A program made the position numbers and the translations under genes. A DNA stretch of 64,000 nt from contig QEYB01000266.1 of the NCBI GenBank assembly GCA_017562135.1, forward strand, positions 124,001-188,000, given 5' to 3'. Below are positions 21,272 to 32,875 of the stretch, piece after piece; the first letter of the stretch is position 1; the number at the start of each line of letters is the position of its first letter. The notes below the pieces were generated by a model. It had not been told where the DNA came from and did not search any database. It worked only from the letters and a program-made list of their open reading frames with translations. The DNA is from Dipylidium caninum. Taxonomy: Eukaryota; Platyhelminthes; Cestoda; Cyclophyllidea; Dipylidiidae.

Positions 21272-24200
21272 ATGGAGGCTCAAGATAGATTTTTCGAAGA
21301 CAGTGTACGGTCTTGGTGATTTTATTTGCTTTAGGCCCTGCTGGCTCCGTTTAATTATACAAAACGAAACTCCGGCAAAGGTGTTAGAAGAAAGTTAATA
21401 AATGCATTTAACTGGTGGTTACAAATCGAACAAGACAAGTTAAAGGTTCTGGAAGAGGTAATAGAAATGTTGCATAATGCGAGCCTAATGTGAGTGCGCT
21501 TAGTCTTCGTTCCTTTCCATTCCCGTCATTTATTTTGCCTGATTTCATTATTGTGCAGTCTTACTTTCAAAGCGTTGTGTGCATTATTTATTCTCCACGT
21601 TATGCTTTCTTCGCCTAAGAAAGAAATTTTTTGACCACTGTTGTTTGGGGTTTTTTGGGTCACAAAGACAGAACTCGCAGTACTGCCTGTTTCGCTTTTC
21701 GCTGATGACAGCTCGTAATTCTCAGAGATGAATTATTTTTTCCTGAGTATAGTATGACAATGCTTGTATAATGGTTTTTAGGCACTTATTGTTAATGCAA
21801 ATATGGCCATCCCGCTTTCTCATTTCTTTTGGAATGTAAATACTGGTATCATTCTGACTATTGCTGATGTCTACAGTCTGTTTAGGCTGGCACAATTTTG
21901 CCGTTCATTTGCGTATGTTTTTGCTTCAGTCTGCCATTTATTCGAATAAACGAAATTGGAATGTTTGGCCCTTGGTAGAATCGATGATGTGGAAGACAAT
22001 TCCGATCGTCGGCGTGGCAAACCTGCTGCACATATGCTCTTTGGCGCCCCATTGTCGATAAACGCAGCTAATTATGCGTATTTTATCGCGTTGGACAAAG
22101 CTCTTACTCTTAATCATCCAGATATTTCGAGAATCTTTACAGGTATTTTATCTCGGCGCATGGCCTATCACTCACGTTTTTTGTGATTTTGGTGGTCATC
22201 GCTTTTACTTTTATTTCGTGATGGTCCTTCATAAAACCTCATCATAACAACAATTATTACCAAATTTTTTATTCTCGCTCCTGAAAATGCATCTTTTCTT
22301 TTCAATTGGCACAGAACAAATGATAAATCTCCACCATGGCCAAGGATTGGATATATATTGGCGGTGTTCGTTAAAATGCCCTTCTGAGAAAGAATACAAA
22401 AAAATGGTCTTATTAAGTAGGCCTCATTTTTTCTTCAGCATTTTAATTTTTCTAGAAACTGGTGGGCTTTTCCGTATGGCTGTCAGCCTAATGCAACTCT
22501 TCTCTGTCAACACGACGTATGTTCTACAGTCATTATTCCCTTCCTGTTTCAACGTTTGTCGCATCAAATTCAATGTATTTACAGTGTGTACTACCCTCTT
22601 CTATCTTCTCTCAGTCTCTGGTTCCAAATTCGAGATGATTATTCCAATCTCGTTGATACTTCTGTATGTCAGTCTACATATCTTCACCAGTATTCATTAG
22701 CTGACGAATTTATAGAATCATTAATAGGGTTTGGTATTCAATAGATTAATCTATTTAATTATCATTTGGTTTTTATATGACTCGGTTTTGTTCCAATTCT
22801 CTTTTACTAAATTCTCTTTCCGCCTTAAGAGGATTTTAAATGGTAACAATTATTAATTAAACACAAATTCTGTACTTCCTTATCTTTTTATATCAGCCTT
22901 GTAAACTCTGTAGTATTATCAAACCATTTGCAGCAATTTCACTTGTGAAATATTGGTAAGGCTCCCTTTTGCTGTTTTCTTCTGTCGGTGATTTTGGGTC
23001 GATAATGAATATTTTTGTTGTTATCACTGCTCAGTACCATGAAGCAAAGGACTTCGCAGATGACCTGACTGAAGGCAAATTCAGCTTCCCAGTGGTGCAC
23101 GCGATCAACACTTTCCCACACGACCATCAAATCATGGCTATCTTACGCCAACACACTACCGACCCTGCCGTTAAGGAATACTGTATCCAACATCTTGCCG
23201 ATCTGGGCTCTCTTGTCTATACCGCGAATACCCTCATCGAACTGGAGTTGGAGTGAGTTTGATCTCGCAATAAAGTTTGATTTTTGACACTGAAAACTGT
23301 TTACATAACAGGAGTTGGTAATGTGAGGTACGGCTTTCATGGACATCACTCTTATTTCCAAATTCTTCGTCCTGTTAGTTACTTAGAGTAGAATATTATG
23401 AACTACTTTTTACTTTCCGATCTCATTATCAGTGTTTGTTAACACAAGCATGGTTTCGAAAACTGGCCCTTAGAAATGCTATGGCTTTCATAGAATTCAC
23501 TTTATTTTGCCAATCGTTCCAGCGATTGTCTCAATTCTCTATAATCTCTGAGAATCTGTTTGTTAATATTATCTTCTACACGGTGCAGCGTTTTTTAATC
23601 TTAGCTGCAAATATTGTATCTTGTCAAACTGAGTTTACATCAACTAATCTCGGTCTGTTGTACTATCCTTCGATTTGCCACCAAGAATGAGTTATTATTT
23701 TTTGAAACCCCCTCTTTACTTTGTTTTAAGGCATGCCTACATTCGTACGCATATTTTTCTGTTTCGTGATCTGAGCACCTTCATTTCTATCGTGTTACTT
23801 TCCTGATATCTAATACTTCAGCAACTTTAATCTTGCGACTAAGTTTTTAATGATTTAAACGACTCCAAGTGTGATTTTATTATACTTGTCCAATTTATTC
23901 AGCAGCTGCTACTGGTCCACAACCAAAAAGTGCATTTCAGTATGCATGTATTTATTCCTCAACGCAATTTTCAATAGGTTTTGATGAGAGCACATTTCTA
24001 GTAATAAGCGCTCCTGTCTGTGAAATAAATTGTTTTGGAATCAGCAATGTTATCACTTATATTCAATGGCAATTGTTTGGATAGTTGAGGATTTTAAGTA
24101 TATTCTTATTTCTCGGTTAATGGTTTTCGAAGAACAATAGTTTGTGTTTTATCGTATCATATAAAGACTTTTTTATGCGTTCCTTTTTATCATCTTCTGC

Positions 24201-24410
24201 CTCTGTTCTAGGTGTAGACAAGCTGTGAAGGAGTTGGGCGGAAACCCTCATATGTTGCGGTTTTTTGATGAGTACTCGAAGGTCTACCGAGAGCCAGATT
24301 CCTGGGAGCCTAGGTCTCTACATAAAGTTTCCAATTCCAAATGTCCCGTACAACACAAACAGTTGAATAATCTGGGACTTTATTCTTCTTCTTCTTCAGG
24401 TGACAACTGA
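21272..24410 (+). CDS. GGPS1: Geranylgeranyl diphosphate synthase (type III, animal)
   Basis: Eight exons fit without phase conflict: 21272-21304, 21335-21489, 21979-22142, 22315-22416, 22456-22516, 22585-22663, 23035-23252 and 24212-24410, giving 336 residues. The first aspartate-rich motif is D-D-V-E-D followed by R-R-G-K-P-x-A-H. Next come [12 protein letters not shown] and the K-T-G-G-L-F motif; the second Asp-rich region is F-Q-I-R-D-D-Y-S-N, and then comes [10 protein letters not shown]. The enzyme adds isopentenyl diphosphate to farnesyl diphosphate to make the C20 donor for Rab and Rho prenylation, in the cytosol. The C-terminus runs about 35 residues past the usual end and is serine-rich. 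Introns of 30 nt (21305-21334) and 39 nt occur beside one of about 960 nt. Flatworms are generally thought to lack de novo sterol synthesis but keep this branch. Confidence 0.95.
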
Positions 24411-25279
24411 TCGGCACCATTTCCCTTCCCTCTCTTATCTATGGTCATTTCTTTTGTTCATTTCCAACATTTGCCTTTAATGAAAAAAAGGGTTGGTCTC
24501 ATAAAGCGACTTGCATTTCTTGACTGAGTGATTTTGTTTCTAATGTATCTGGATGTTCACTCCTCGCATGGCCGCATTCACGGGGCCGCTCGGTTGCATT
24601 CGTTTCCAACCGATGGCTACTTAGGTTTTCATTTATTCAATGTAATAAGACTAGCCTAATAAAAATAAAGTCACATTTCTAATCGTTTATTTCCTCGCAT
24701 TACATACAGGCTGTTCGTTATATGCAAAATACTCACTGAACCTTTTTTTTCTCTGCGCTTCGGATTTAATATTTACTAATTTCTAGTCCACTGACTTGCC
24801 ATACCTAAGCCGCCTTTTTCGATAGGCTTTTTGAGGTGTTGGTAAAACGCTACTTGTAATAATTAGTAAATCATGTTAGCAATTGAAGTAGTTTTTGCGG
24901 CAAACAGTATTTAGGGGTCTTGTGTTTCGGGGCAGAATGTCACTTCTAACTCCACCCGTCACCCCACTCCTCTGGTTACTTTGCTCTCCTTGACTTGGTC
25001 GCTGCAGCGTTTGTAGTTGTATTTATTAAGGGACGAGAATGGCCGGGGTATACTAAGTCTTTCCTTCCTCTCGCTAACGCTATTTTCAGTAATTCGGCTC
25101 TGCTAATGCTGCACTAGTGAAACTGCTCCGTAACTTTGTGTGTTCTATGCAGTATAAAATGGGAAGCTTGGGGACACTGCACTTTTTAACACGCATCTGA
25201 TGGAACCCTCTATCATTCAAATCTACTTTAAGCTGAACCGGCAAGACACGCTTCTCGTCTTTTTTACCCCCATCATCAA
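24411..25279. other. Intergenic region between GGPS1 and ERCC1
   Basis: Overlapping AATAAA hexamers at 24658-24663 and 24664-24669 are a strong polyadenylation candidate for GGPS1, 248 bases after its stop. The remaining 600 bases hold no recognisable gene and would include the ERCC1 promoter. Confidence 0.5.
24658..24669 (+). promoter_or_regulatory. Tandem polyadenylation hexamers for GGPS1
   Basis: Two directly abutting AATAAA hexamers on the plus strand, followed within about 20 bases by T-rich sequence. Confidence 0.5.
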
Positions 25280-28200
25280 ATGGCTACACTTTTAGAAGAG
25301 TTGACGAAGGCAAAGTAAATCTTTTTCAATTTTTTTCTCCTCCAAGGCATCGGAGGAACATGATTCTAGTGAGCCGGAAAGGCATTGCTATGAAGTACAC
25401 GACATTTCCCTCGTAAGTTAGTCTTTTTTCCTTTTATCCTTTTGTTATTTTATCTTAACTGTTGTAGGTTTGAGTTTTTTATCCTCACGTATTTTAGGAT
25501 TAAATGACGCTTGAGACACACTCCTGGGTAAAAAACTCAACTCTACAAGATGGACATAATAAACCATCTTCTTGAAATGACTTTCGCTAGAAAATATCGT
25601 GTTTCGGCACACGCCCAGGTCCGTTATCCACAATTCTACGGAGAAAACTAGTTGGGCGCGATTTTTTTAGACCGATTTAAATACTTTGCACAGCGTTGTT
25701 TGTAAATAACTACTTATTTTCGACTCCTTTCCTCAACCACAGAATGACAGTGTAGACAAACCTCGTGTCCCTACAGGATTGGAGATGTTTTCCGCCTACC
25801 GCCTCGGTAACCTAGATCCGGAAATAATTAGTACTCAAGCTTCTAATGTAAATAAAGGGGAAGGGGAAAACAGGAATAAGCCCAACACTTCCTCTGAACG
25901 AAGAATTCCTCCCACTTGGTTGAAGCCTCGTAGTGCGTTCAACCAACGCCTTGCTGATAGCGCTCCTGTAAAAACAAATTCATCCGCTGCTACCATCTCA
26001 GCCACTTCGGTAATCGCTGCTCAAAAGACCGCATACGAGCCGCAACTGACGCAAACTAAGACTGGGTAGGTCTCCATACCGCTTAACTGAGCCGCCCGAT
26101 GAAAAGTCAACTTTCATGTTGCGGTGTGTTTTATCCTTTTAGATGTCAAATCAGCAGCAAAAAATTGCTGGTCAGTCAGCGTCAGGTTAGTGTCACCTTT
26201 TCGTTAACGTATGGTCGAACTCGTTTTGGCCCTCACTGGAACTAGATGCCTTCTGTTGTAGAGAGGGAATCCTCTTCTGGAGTTGATTCGTCACGTCGCG
26301 TGGGAGTACGCAGACATTGAGCCGGACTACGTGTTCAGTTCTAACCATTGCGCATTCTTTCTCAGGTTCGACAACTTTCCTAACGGCACTGCCTTTGTCC
26401 CACTTCTACACTAACTTGAAGTCCATTACTTTTAAGTTTGCGTTATCACAACTTGAGTCCGGAGTATATTTTTGAACGACTGCAAAAGCTCAAATCGACC
26501 TTTCAACTCACCGCCCTCATTGTGTTGGTCGATGTGGTACGTGCTTTCTTTAACTAAGCAGCCTCGTTTGACCTTTTTTATTGCTTCATCTCAACCTTCC
26601 CCCTCTACGCTAAGGTCGTTTAGTAGATTTGAGTTGTCGTGTAAAAGTTGTCCAAATTGCCGATTTAGCCTGGAGACATCAAAGAACAGTCCAGTTGAAC
26701 AACTGCCTGCGGATACCGCTCCTGTTGAGCGTAGATAAAAGGCTCCTACAGGTATAAAATTTGTGCAGTCGTCCTTCCCTATAACATCAGAGCTTTTCGT
26801 CTCCTTTCGAGCACTTTTCTTCGTACCGTGAGCTGCCATCGTGGCTCTCTATTCCTAGCATTGGTGTATACAGAGACGCTACTTTTCAAAAGATGAACTA
26901 TCGCTCCTTTCCGTTTTCCAGTTGTTAATTTCCCCCCTTAAAGCAGATATTTAGATCGCGTTGGCTTCTTCTCTATCTTATGAATTCTTAGCTTAAATAA
27001 GATAAATTTGACAGAAGTTGTTTTCAGATATTCTTTTATTCTTTGCATTGTTGACAGGACGATGCTCATCATCCTTTGAAGGAGTTGAACAAGTTTGGCC
27101 TCACACAGAACGTCACAGTGATGCTTGCCTGGAGGTACCTAGTCGTATTTTTGTCTATATTATCTCCTAGCACTGATTATCCTTATAAGTGATGCGTATG
27201 CTTAAAGGGGAGTGGGTATAAAAACTTACCTTAAATATGGTCTGAGAGTCCTTAACAATTTGGCCTTTATTTACACCTAAGGCTTTTTTTCATAATACTT
27301 TTTGGATTATTGCGTCGGAGTGAATTTCACTAATTTGGTTAGAATAATGAAACGTTCACTTTTGTAACATTTTCATGATAATTTCTCTCTGCGTAAGATC
27401 TGTTCTGTTTCTCATAGTAAGGGGTTCCTTCCAGAGGATAATGGGCCAGTCTTATCGTATAACTGTCCTTTTTTCTCTTTTCCGCGGATCCTACTTGACA
27501 ATTGTTTTACAGTAGGCGTCAAACCCGCCTGCATAACTACTCTTACACGTCTTTTTCCAAATAATGTGATTGTAACTTTTTATTCTCGCCCTTTTCGATG
27601 GTCATGCGTTTTGTTCACGCCACGTTTGGCCACAACCGCTTAAAAGTTCGAGTCAACTCTACCGACAGTACAGGTTGCGCATTGTCAAAAGAGGTTTTAT
27701 TGTAAGCACAAAGATGATCTACTGGCAATCTGAGGCTGGGCGTCAGAGCGTGATCCTGTGTCATGTCTAATCTTGTGATATCGGGAAACTCGACCCTGCT
27801 GGATGCCTAAATGAGTCCTCTCTTAGTATTCTGAATTCCAAACTGCGGTAGCTACCCCTTTTTTGTAAGACTTGTTTGAGAAGAGAATTAGTGTATTTCT
27901 GTAGAGTATGCGTTGCCGAGGTCTCCTGTTTATTGCATAGTGTTATGCAGCTTCCTTGAGGCGGCCCGCTACGTGGAGTGCTTTAAAGCTTTGGTAAACA
28001 AGCCGCCGGAGGAATTGCAGCCGGAAGTGGCGATTGCAACAGATCAAAAGGACCATCTGACTTTAGCGACTGACTTTTTCACTTCTCTTCGCGTTGTTTC
28101 GCGCTCGGATGCTGCTGCTCTCCTCTCCCACTTCGGAGTACGTTGCCTTCCTCTTACTTTGTTCAAGAAATCTTGTAATACTTTTAATGTATTGTAATAT

Positions 28201-31200
28201 GCGTGCATAAAATTGAGGGAATGCGAGAAATATGCAGAGTAGAAAAGTGGCTGACTTGGAGGCTGCGCTCTCCAACTTCCTTTTTTGCACTTTGAATCCC
28301 ACCTATTCAAAGTTATATTTAGTCACGTTATTGAAATAACAACAAATCATGAAAACAACTTCAAATATTTCCAGTTTTTTTTAAATTAACATCATTTATA
28401 CCACTTCATTTGTATGAAGAAATTCTTAATGACCTGCTTACTGTTTAGGAGTAGCACCACGTCTTACTTAATAGCCTTCGCTCTACAAATTTATCATTTA
28501 GGATGGTTTCTCCATGACATCGACATGAACATGTAACACAGTGGTTACACGTTCACAACGCTACACGTTCCCCTCTGAGATTACAATAGGGTTGGAAAGT
28601 GTATTCTGTTACACGATTAAAACAGACACCAAACCTTCATTTGTGACTAACTTTTTATTTTTAAAGTGAATTCTGCCCCTTTTTCGTTGTTGTAACGAAC
28701 ATTAGCCTCAGTGGGACTCATATTTTTGTGTTTGGTGTCAATACGTAGACTTTTTAGTGACATCTCTCTCGACAAAGTGGTCTTTTCTCCCCACATGAAA
28801 AGCGTAGCATAACTCGGTTTTGAGTGATGCGTGTGTGAGGGAGTTTCTCGACATTTGAGTCTTCGTTGAGGGGGCCTTGCTGCATGTGTAGACGAGTGAC
28901 TGGTTACACGGTGGCGGTGCCGAACCGAAGGGCGTTTTACATCCACCCGTGGGCAAAACTCTAATTAGTGGCCACATCTAAGTGATGATATTTTTGCTAA
29001 CACCATTGATGCTGTTGAGTTGGCAACTAAATGATCGCGAATTTTACTGCGCATGAGTTTTATCCTTTCTTTTGTTTCGACAACGTTTTCTAAATACCTA
29101 CACTATATTTTTTTCTTATTGTTTAGACTTCTACCGCTCACTTAGTGAAAAATTAGTCTGATTAGTTTTTTAATTTTATTTTAATCCCAATCAAAAGATG
29201 GGAAAAAAAGATGTGCCCTTTAGACCTACTTTATTATATTATTTCTGAAGAGGCAAGAACGCATCACAAGCACACAAAAAGCTGTGTCGTAGACGAGGAT
29301 GAGGCCTTGAGGAAAGAAAGACAGTGTCAAGATTGTTCTGCCATATTTAACTGTGGTGGTTTGTCATTGAAAAGTGCTCAAAGATCTGGCCGTCCGTCCG
29401 GTCGAAGTCGATGAGAAACACACCAGTCAAGGCCATTGGCGGCTCAGATCGTCAGAACTCAACACGTGATGTTGCGGAGAAGCTCATAGGCGAATCGCAT
29501 GCATGCATTGAAGGGAAAATCAAGAAAACCTTGGCCATCTCAGGAAACTCGACCTTCGGGTCCCTCAGCAGCCTAAGAAAATTCTTTTGATGCGACGCAT
29601 TTGCGATTTGCAGCTGAAACGGAATGAAGTTGATCCGTCTCTGAATAGACTAATTACTTGCCATGAAAAGTTGACCGTTAATCGGGCGATTGTGGGTGAT
29701 GCGAGATGCACCACCAGCCTAGACGACATCAAAGGCAGATATTCATTAAAGAAAGATTGTACTGTCATTCTGGTGGGATTATAAAGGAATTCTGCACTTT
29801 GAACTTCCACCAAACAACCAAATTATCGATGTAAATGTGTGCATTCAGTAACTGCAAACTGAGGGATACAATCGGAAGCGAAGTGACAAATTGTGAGGGT
29901 TTATTTTTCTACCAGTCACCAAAATTTGCTGCATTTGGGTTGGGATGCCCTGAACTGCGCCTTCACACCGCGACTCATTTCGTCGTTCCATGCAGAATTC
30001 CTCAAATGGGAACGTTTCCAATGACGAAAAAATCCGGAATTTTATGGAGGAGGGGTTATGACTGCCTGAATGGTGGCAACAGGTTATCGTCAAAACGGAC
30101 GGCACCTAATTGAATGGTCATATTTTCAGGCAAAAATCATGAATTTTCATTCTCACTTTAAACCTCGTAGTTGCCAATCCACTATTTTACTTCGCCTAAC
30201 TAAATAACCAGCATTATTTTGCGTAGCTCATCATTCACCTAGTCCACGGGTGTATTAGTATAATGGTTTATTCCTCCAATAGTGCTGAAGTTGTCTTGAT
30301 TTGATGGGGCAGCGATTGTTTCAACATTGACGACATGTGATTTAGGCCCTCTGACCCTAGCGAAAACTGCAACCATGGGATGCTGACGGGCAAGGCATGG
30401 CACGGTCGCAGCGTTGATGACACTCTCGTTGCTCCCTCTTTTCCACTGCATTCTCTGATCATTCCATCGATGGGTATTTTGCGTCTCCGAATGAACACTA
30501 TGGCAGTGTGCAGACTTCTCCCGAGCAGACGTTGGTTTGTTGAGTCACTGTGGACGATACGTTTTGTCCACCTTAGTCTCATCGCCTCTGGCTTCATTCC
30601 CACAATGTCCATTTCTCGTGTGTGACCGAGTGTAAGTGCAGATATGGCCAGTTTCGAGTGTGATGGGCGGAGAAGCACTGGAGAGGCAGGAAAGGTGTTG
30701 AGACTCGGTGTCTATCCCCTTTCACTGCATTCTCTCCCACTTGATCTCCTCCCTTCGCATCGCATTCCGTCCCATCCCAACCCGACTGCACTCGACCGCG
30801 CAAGCGATCCGGTCTCCGGGCACAACGGGGGATGTGTTTGCTTGAGTGCATGGGAGTGTCCTCGTCACCTTCGTCCCCACCCATCACACAGGTGGTGGCA
30901 CAGGTGAGCCAGAAAACCAACCCCAAAGTGACGGCGGCGTGTGACCTCCACCTGCCAGGCTTCCATGACTTTGGCGCCTGAGGCAGTTGCAAAGCAGCCC
31001 TCTCGTCAGTCACTGCCAACACTGACGCGCATTCCGTCAGTGTGGACGACGAGGGAGACGTGGAGGTGCTTTATGGGATCTGATACTCCCCCCCTCCCCC
31101 TCCCCCTCCTGAGGTGTTTAGCTGTCAGTGTTAGCCATTTGCAGTCATTTCTGGAGGGCACACTCAGCTGTTTGAGTTTGATGCGAAGTCGTGGGTACGC

Positions 31201-32358
31201 GAGTGAGCCAGCAAAGCGCGAGATGCCCCCAGCAGGAGTGGAGGGTTCTCGAAACGACCTGGGTGAGGCCAAAGCACAAAGCGACGAGGGCACCAATGAA
31301 CTGACTCTCGTCTTCGCCTCCTCATTACCCGTATATGCTATTTTGTGGTTTGAAGGCGCTTGCGTTTCACCTAACACTTACAGTCAGCCGTAAAAACTCC
31401 ATTTGACACCTGGGGGACATTTGAATTGCACTTTTTTGTAAACTGTGCTAGTTAAATTTAATTTGAAGTCATAGGCTCACGGTAGTTAGCGTGAGTGTCT
31501 TTTCTTTTAGAAACTCCCGCCTACTTCATTCTTCCCCATTGTTTACTACCCCTTAAATTTTGGCGATCTCGTCTACTTGTATTCTTTGAATTTGGAATGT
31601 ACTCACAACGTAAACCGTATTCCCTGTTACTAACGTGCGGAGAAAATGTGTTAAAGCGAACACGGGTCACTCCGCTCTTCTACTCCATTACTGTGATATC
31701 ACATCATTTCCCCTCCGTAGCATCTTTGCAATTTGCTCGTTTGGGGTCTGGCCATCAACGATCCCCGTCACGTCTTCGTCAGCGGACGCGGGGCACCCGC
31801 CCCCGTGTCACCGCTTGTACCGAGTATAGGAGGACAGGCGATTCGCTGCGAAAGGACAACCCTCTTCTCCCTAGCATTTACACTTATCCGGCTGAACTTT
31901 CCACTGTTCCACGTCTGTCCCTCCCATCAACCCTCTTGTATTTTGACTAGCACATTTCCTCGAGGCCGCAATCAGTCACTGAGACTAACTACACGAAGTT
32001 GTTGATTATTTAGGAGTAAACCTCTAAAGTCCCATTTGGTACATTTTGCCTCCACTTCCTGGAGAGTCGCGACATCTAGCGTGCACTTCGTCGGCGACAG
32101 CCTGGACGACCTCCTAACCGCGCCTAGTTGTCTGAGTGCCCAACGTTACTTGAAGGCTAATTTTGCCCTCTTGCGTTAATCAGCAGTTGTTTTAACCCAG
32201 CTGGTGCCAAATCAGATAACGTAAACTGCACATACCCTTACTTTTTATTGCAGACAGTCCTAAACATTATCAAGGCGGATAAGAAGACTCTCGAGAGCTG
32301 CGCGGGTATAGGCTCGACAAAGCAGAGAAAATCTACGATGCTCTCCACCTCCCACTAA
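25280..32358 (+). CDS. ERCC1: ERCC1 DNA excision repair subunit (C-terminal frame break)
   Basis: Exons 25280-25314, 25347-25412, 25751-26065, 26143-26185, 26262-26365, 26437-26536, 27058-27134, 27951-28137 and 32254-32358 keep phase throughout. The central domain (XPA- and DNA-binding in relatives) shows V-S-Q-R-Q-R-G-N-P, I-E-P-D-Y-V-F and L-R-Y-H-N-L-S-P-E-Y-I, then L-K-E-L-N-K and V-M-L-A-W. The tandem helix-hairpin-helix region starts at 27951, and its second hairpin is C-A-G-I-G in the last exon. ERCC1 pairs with XPF as the 5' nuclease of nucleotide excision and crosslink repair. As printed the protein is 343 residues and stops at 32356-32358. Restoring one base near 32312 would continue the hairpin in register to a stop at 32376-32378. 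The intron before the last exon is 4.1 kb and holds two repeats. The N-terminal assignment of the first two small exons rests on phase only. Confidence 0.92.
29014..30183 (+). mobile_element. Degenerate mariner-family DNA transposon
   Basis: A stretch of about 1.17 kb is bounded by inverted terminal repeats sharing TTGGCAACTA (29020-29029; reverse complement TAGTTGCCAA at 30168-30177). The flanking repeat sequence diverges outside this core. Mariner elements are about 1.3 kb with terminal repeats of about 30 bp, often beginning with a T-T-A/G-G-G-T-T-G-G pattern, so size and ends fit. Inside is a transposase relic in the same orientation as the host gene. Target-site TA duplications could not be fixed exactly because the ends have drifted. 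Confidence 0.7.
29211..30113 (+). pseudogene. Mariner transposase relic
   Basis: Pieces in at least three frames line up in order with mariner transposase. The N-terminal helix-turn-helix ends in the Q-R-S-G-R-P motif (about 29280-29395). Next come S-T-R-D-V-A-E-K-L (about 29460) and R-L-I-T-C-H-E-K (about 29645). W-W-D-Y-K-G-I-L-H-F-E-L (about 29770) follows, then L-G-W-D-A-L (about 29935) and N-P-E-F-Y-G-G-G-V at the end. The first catalytic aspartate of the family's T-C-D-E-K motif is a histidine here (codon 29662-29664). The second (H-Q-D-N) and third (S-P-D-L-A-P-S-D) aspartates are also not preserved. Stops and frameshifts are frequent. It cannot encode an active enzyme. Confidence 0.72.
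30706..31048 (+). repeat. Dispersed repeat, copy 1 (in ERCC1 intron)
   Basis: About 340 bp that reappear, reverse-complemented and with high identity by eye, at 52114-52452. Shared blocks include GTGTTTGCTT, GTGCATGGGAGTGTCCTC, GGTGGTGGCACAGGTGAGCC and TGACTTTGGCGCCTGAGGCA. The only differences visible are scattered substitutions and small indels. It has no coding frame common to both copies. No tRNA-type internal promoter boxes, terminal repeats or poly(A) tail were identified, so the class (SINE, non-autonomous LTR fragment or DNA transposon) is open. Confidence 0.85.
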
Positions 32359-32378
32359 AGCGTAATAATGCTGATTAG

Positions 32379-32875
32379 TTGATGTGGACCAAATATCTCA
32401 AGCATTTAACTGGTGTGCTCATTTTTTGGGAATCGAATGACATTACCTTCTCCTAGTTTTTTTCACTGATGGTGGTGCATATTCATTAAGCATTAGATTG
32501 CATTCGAAGGCTATCAACACCAAAAAGATCCTACTCACATTTGCACCAAAGCCCGCAGGTTAGATGGATAAATTGGGTCCCCCGAATCGACATTGCGACC
32601 AATTATCACATATTAAGTATTTTTACTTAAATGAGTGGACCTAAAACCGACATTTAGATAATAACTAAGCTGTATAATTCAAAATACGTGACGTTGATAT
32701 TATTGCAAATTCGTGGGTTCCTAAAACGTGAGAAAAAGTGGAAAGGGGAATAAGAAGACCTCAAAACGGCCACTCGCACAGGTAAAGGGGAGTTTTTATG
32801 TTTTTCCCATTGGTTTTGGTGTTACCGCCTCGCCTTCGAAGGGTAAGCGACCACATGCGAGAAATCAAATCAGTG
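32379..32875. other. Convergent gap between ERCC1 and PTB genes
   Basis: About 500 bp between the two stop codons, presumed to hold both 3' ends. No coding motif. No plus-strand AATAAA is obvious close after ERCC1. Confidence 0.45.

Larger units (their letters stand above)
28138..32253 (+). other. Large last intron of ERCC1 (4.1 kb) hosting mobile elements
   Basis: The intron opens GTACGT after H-F-G and closes with TTATTGCAG before T-V-L-N. It contains the mariner relic (29014-30183) and copy 1 of the dispersed repeat (30706-31048). Other ORFs in it, for example on the minus strand at 28977-28647, show no motif that I know. All other ERCC1 introns are under 1 kb. Confidence 0.8.

Noticed and set aside
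28647..28977. Overlapping minus-strand ORFs of 99 and 79 codons in the ERCC1 intron
   Set aside because: No recognisable domain and no matching second copy in this window.
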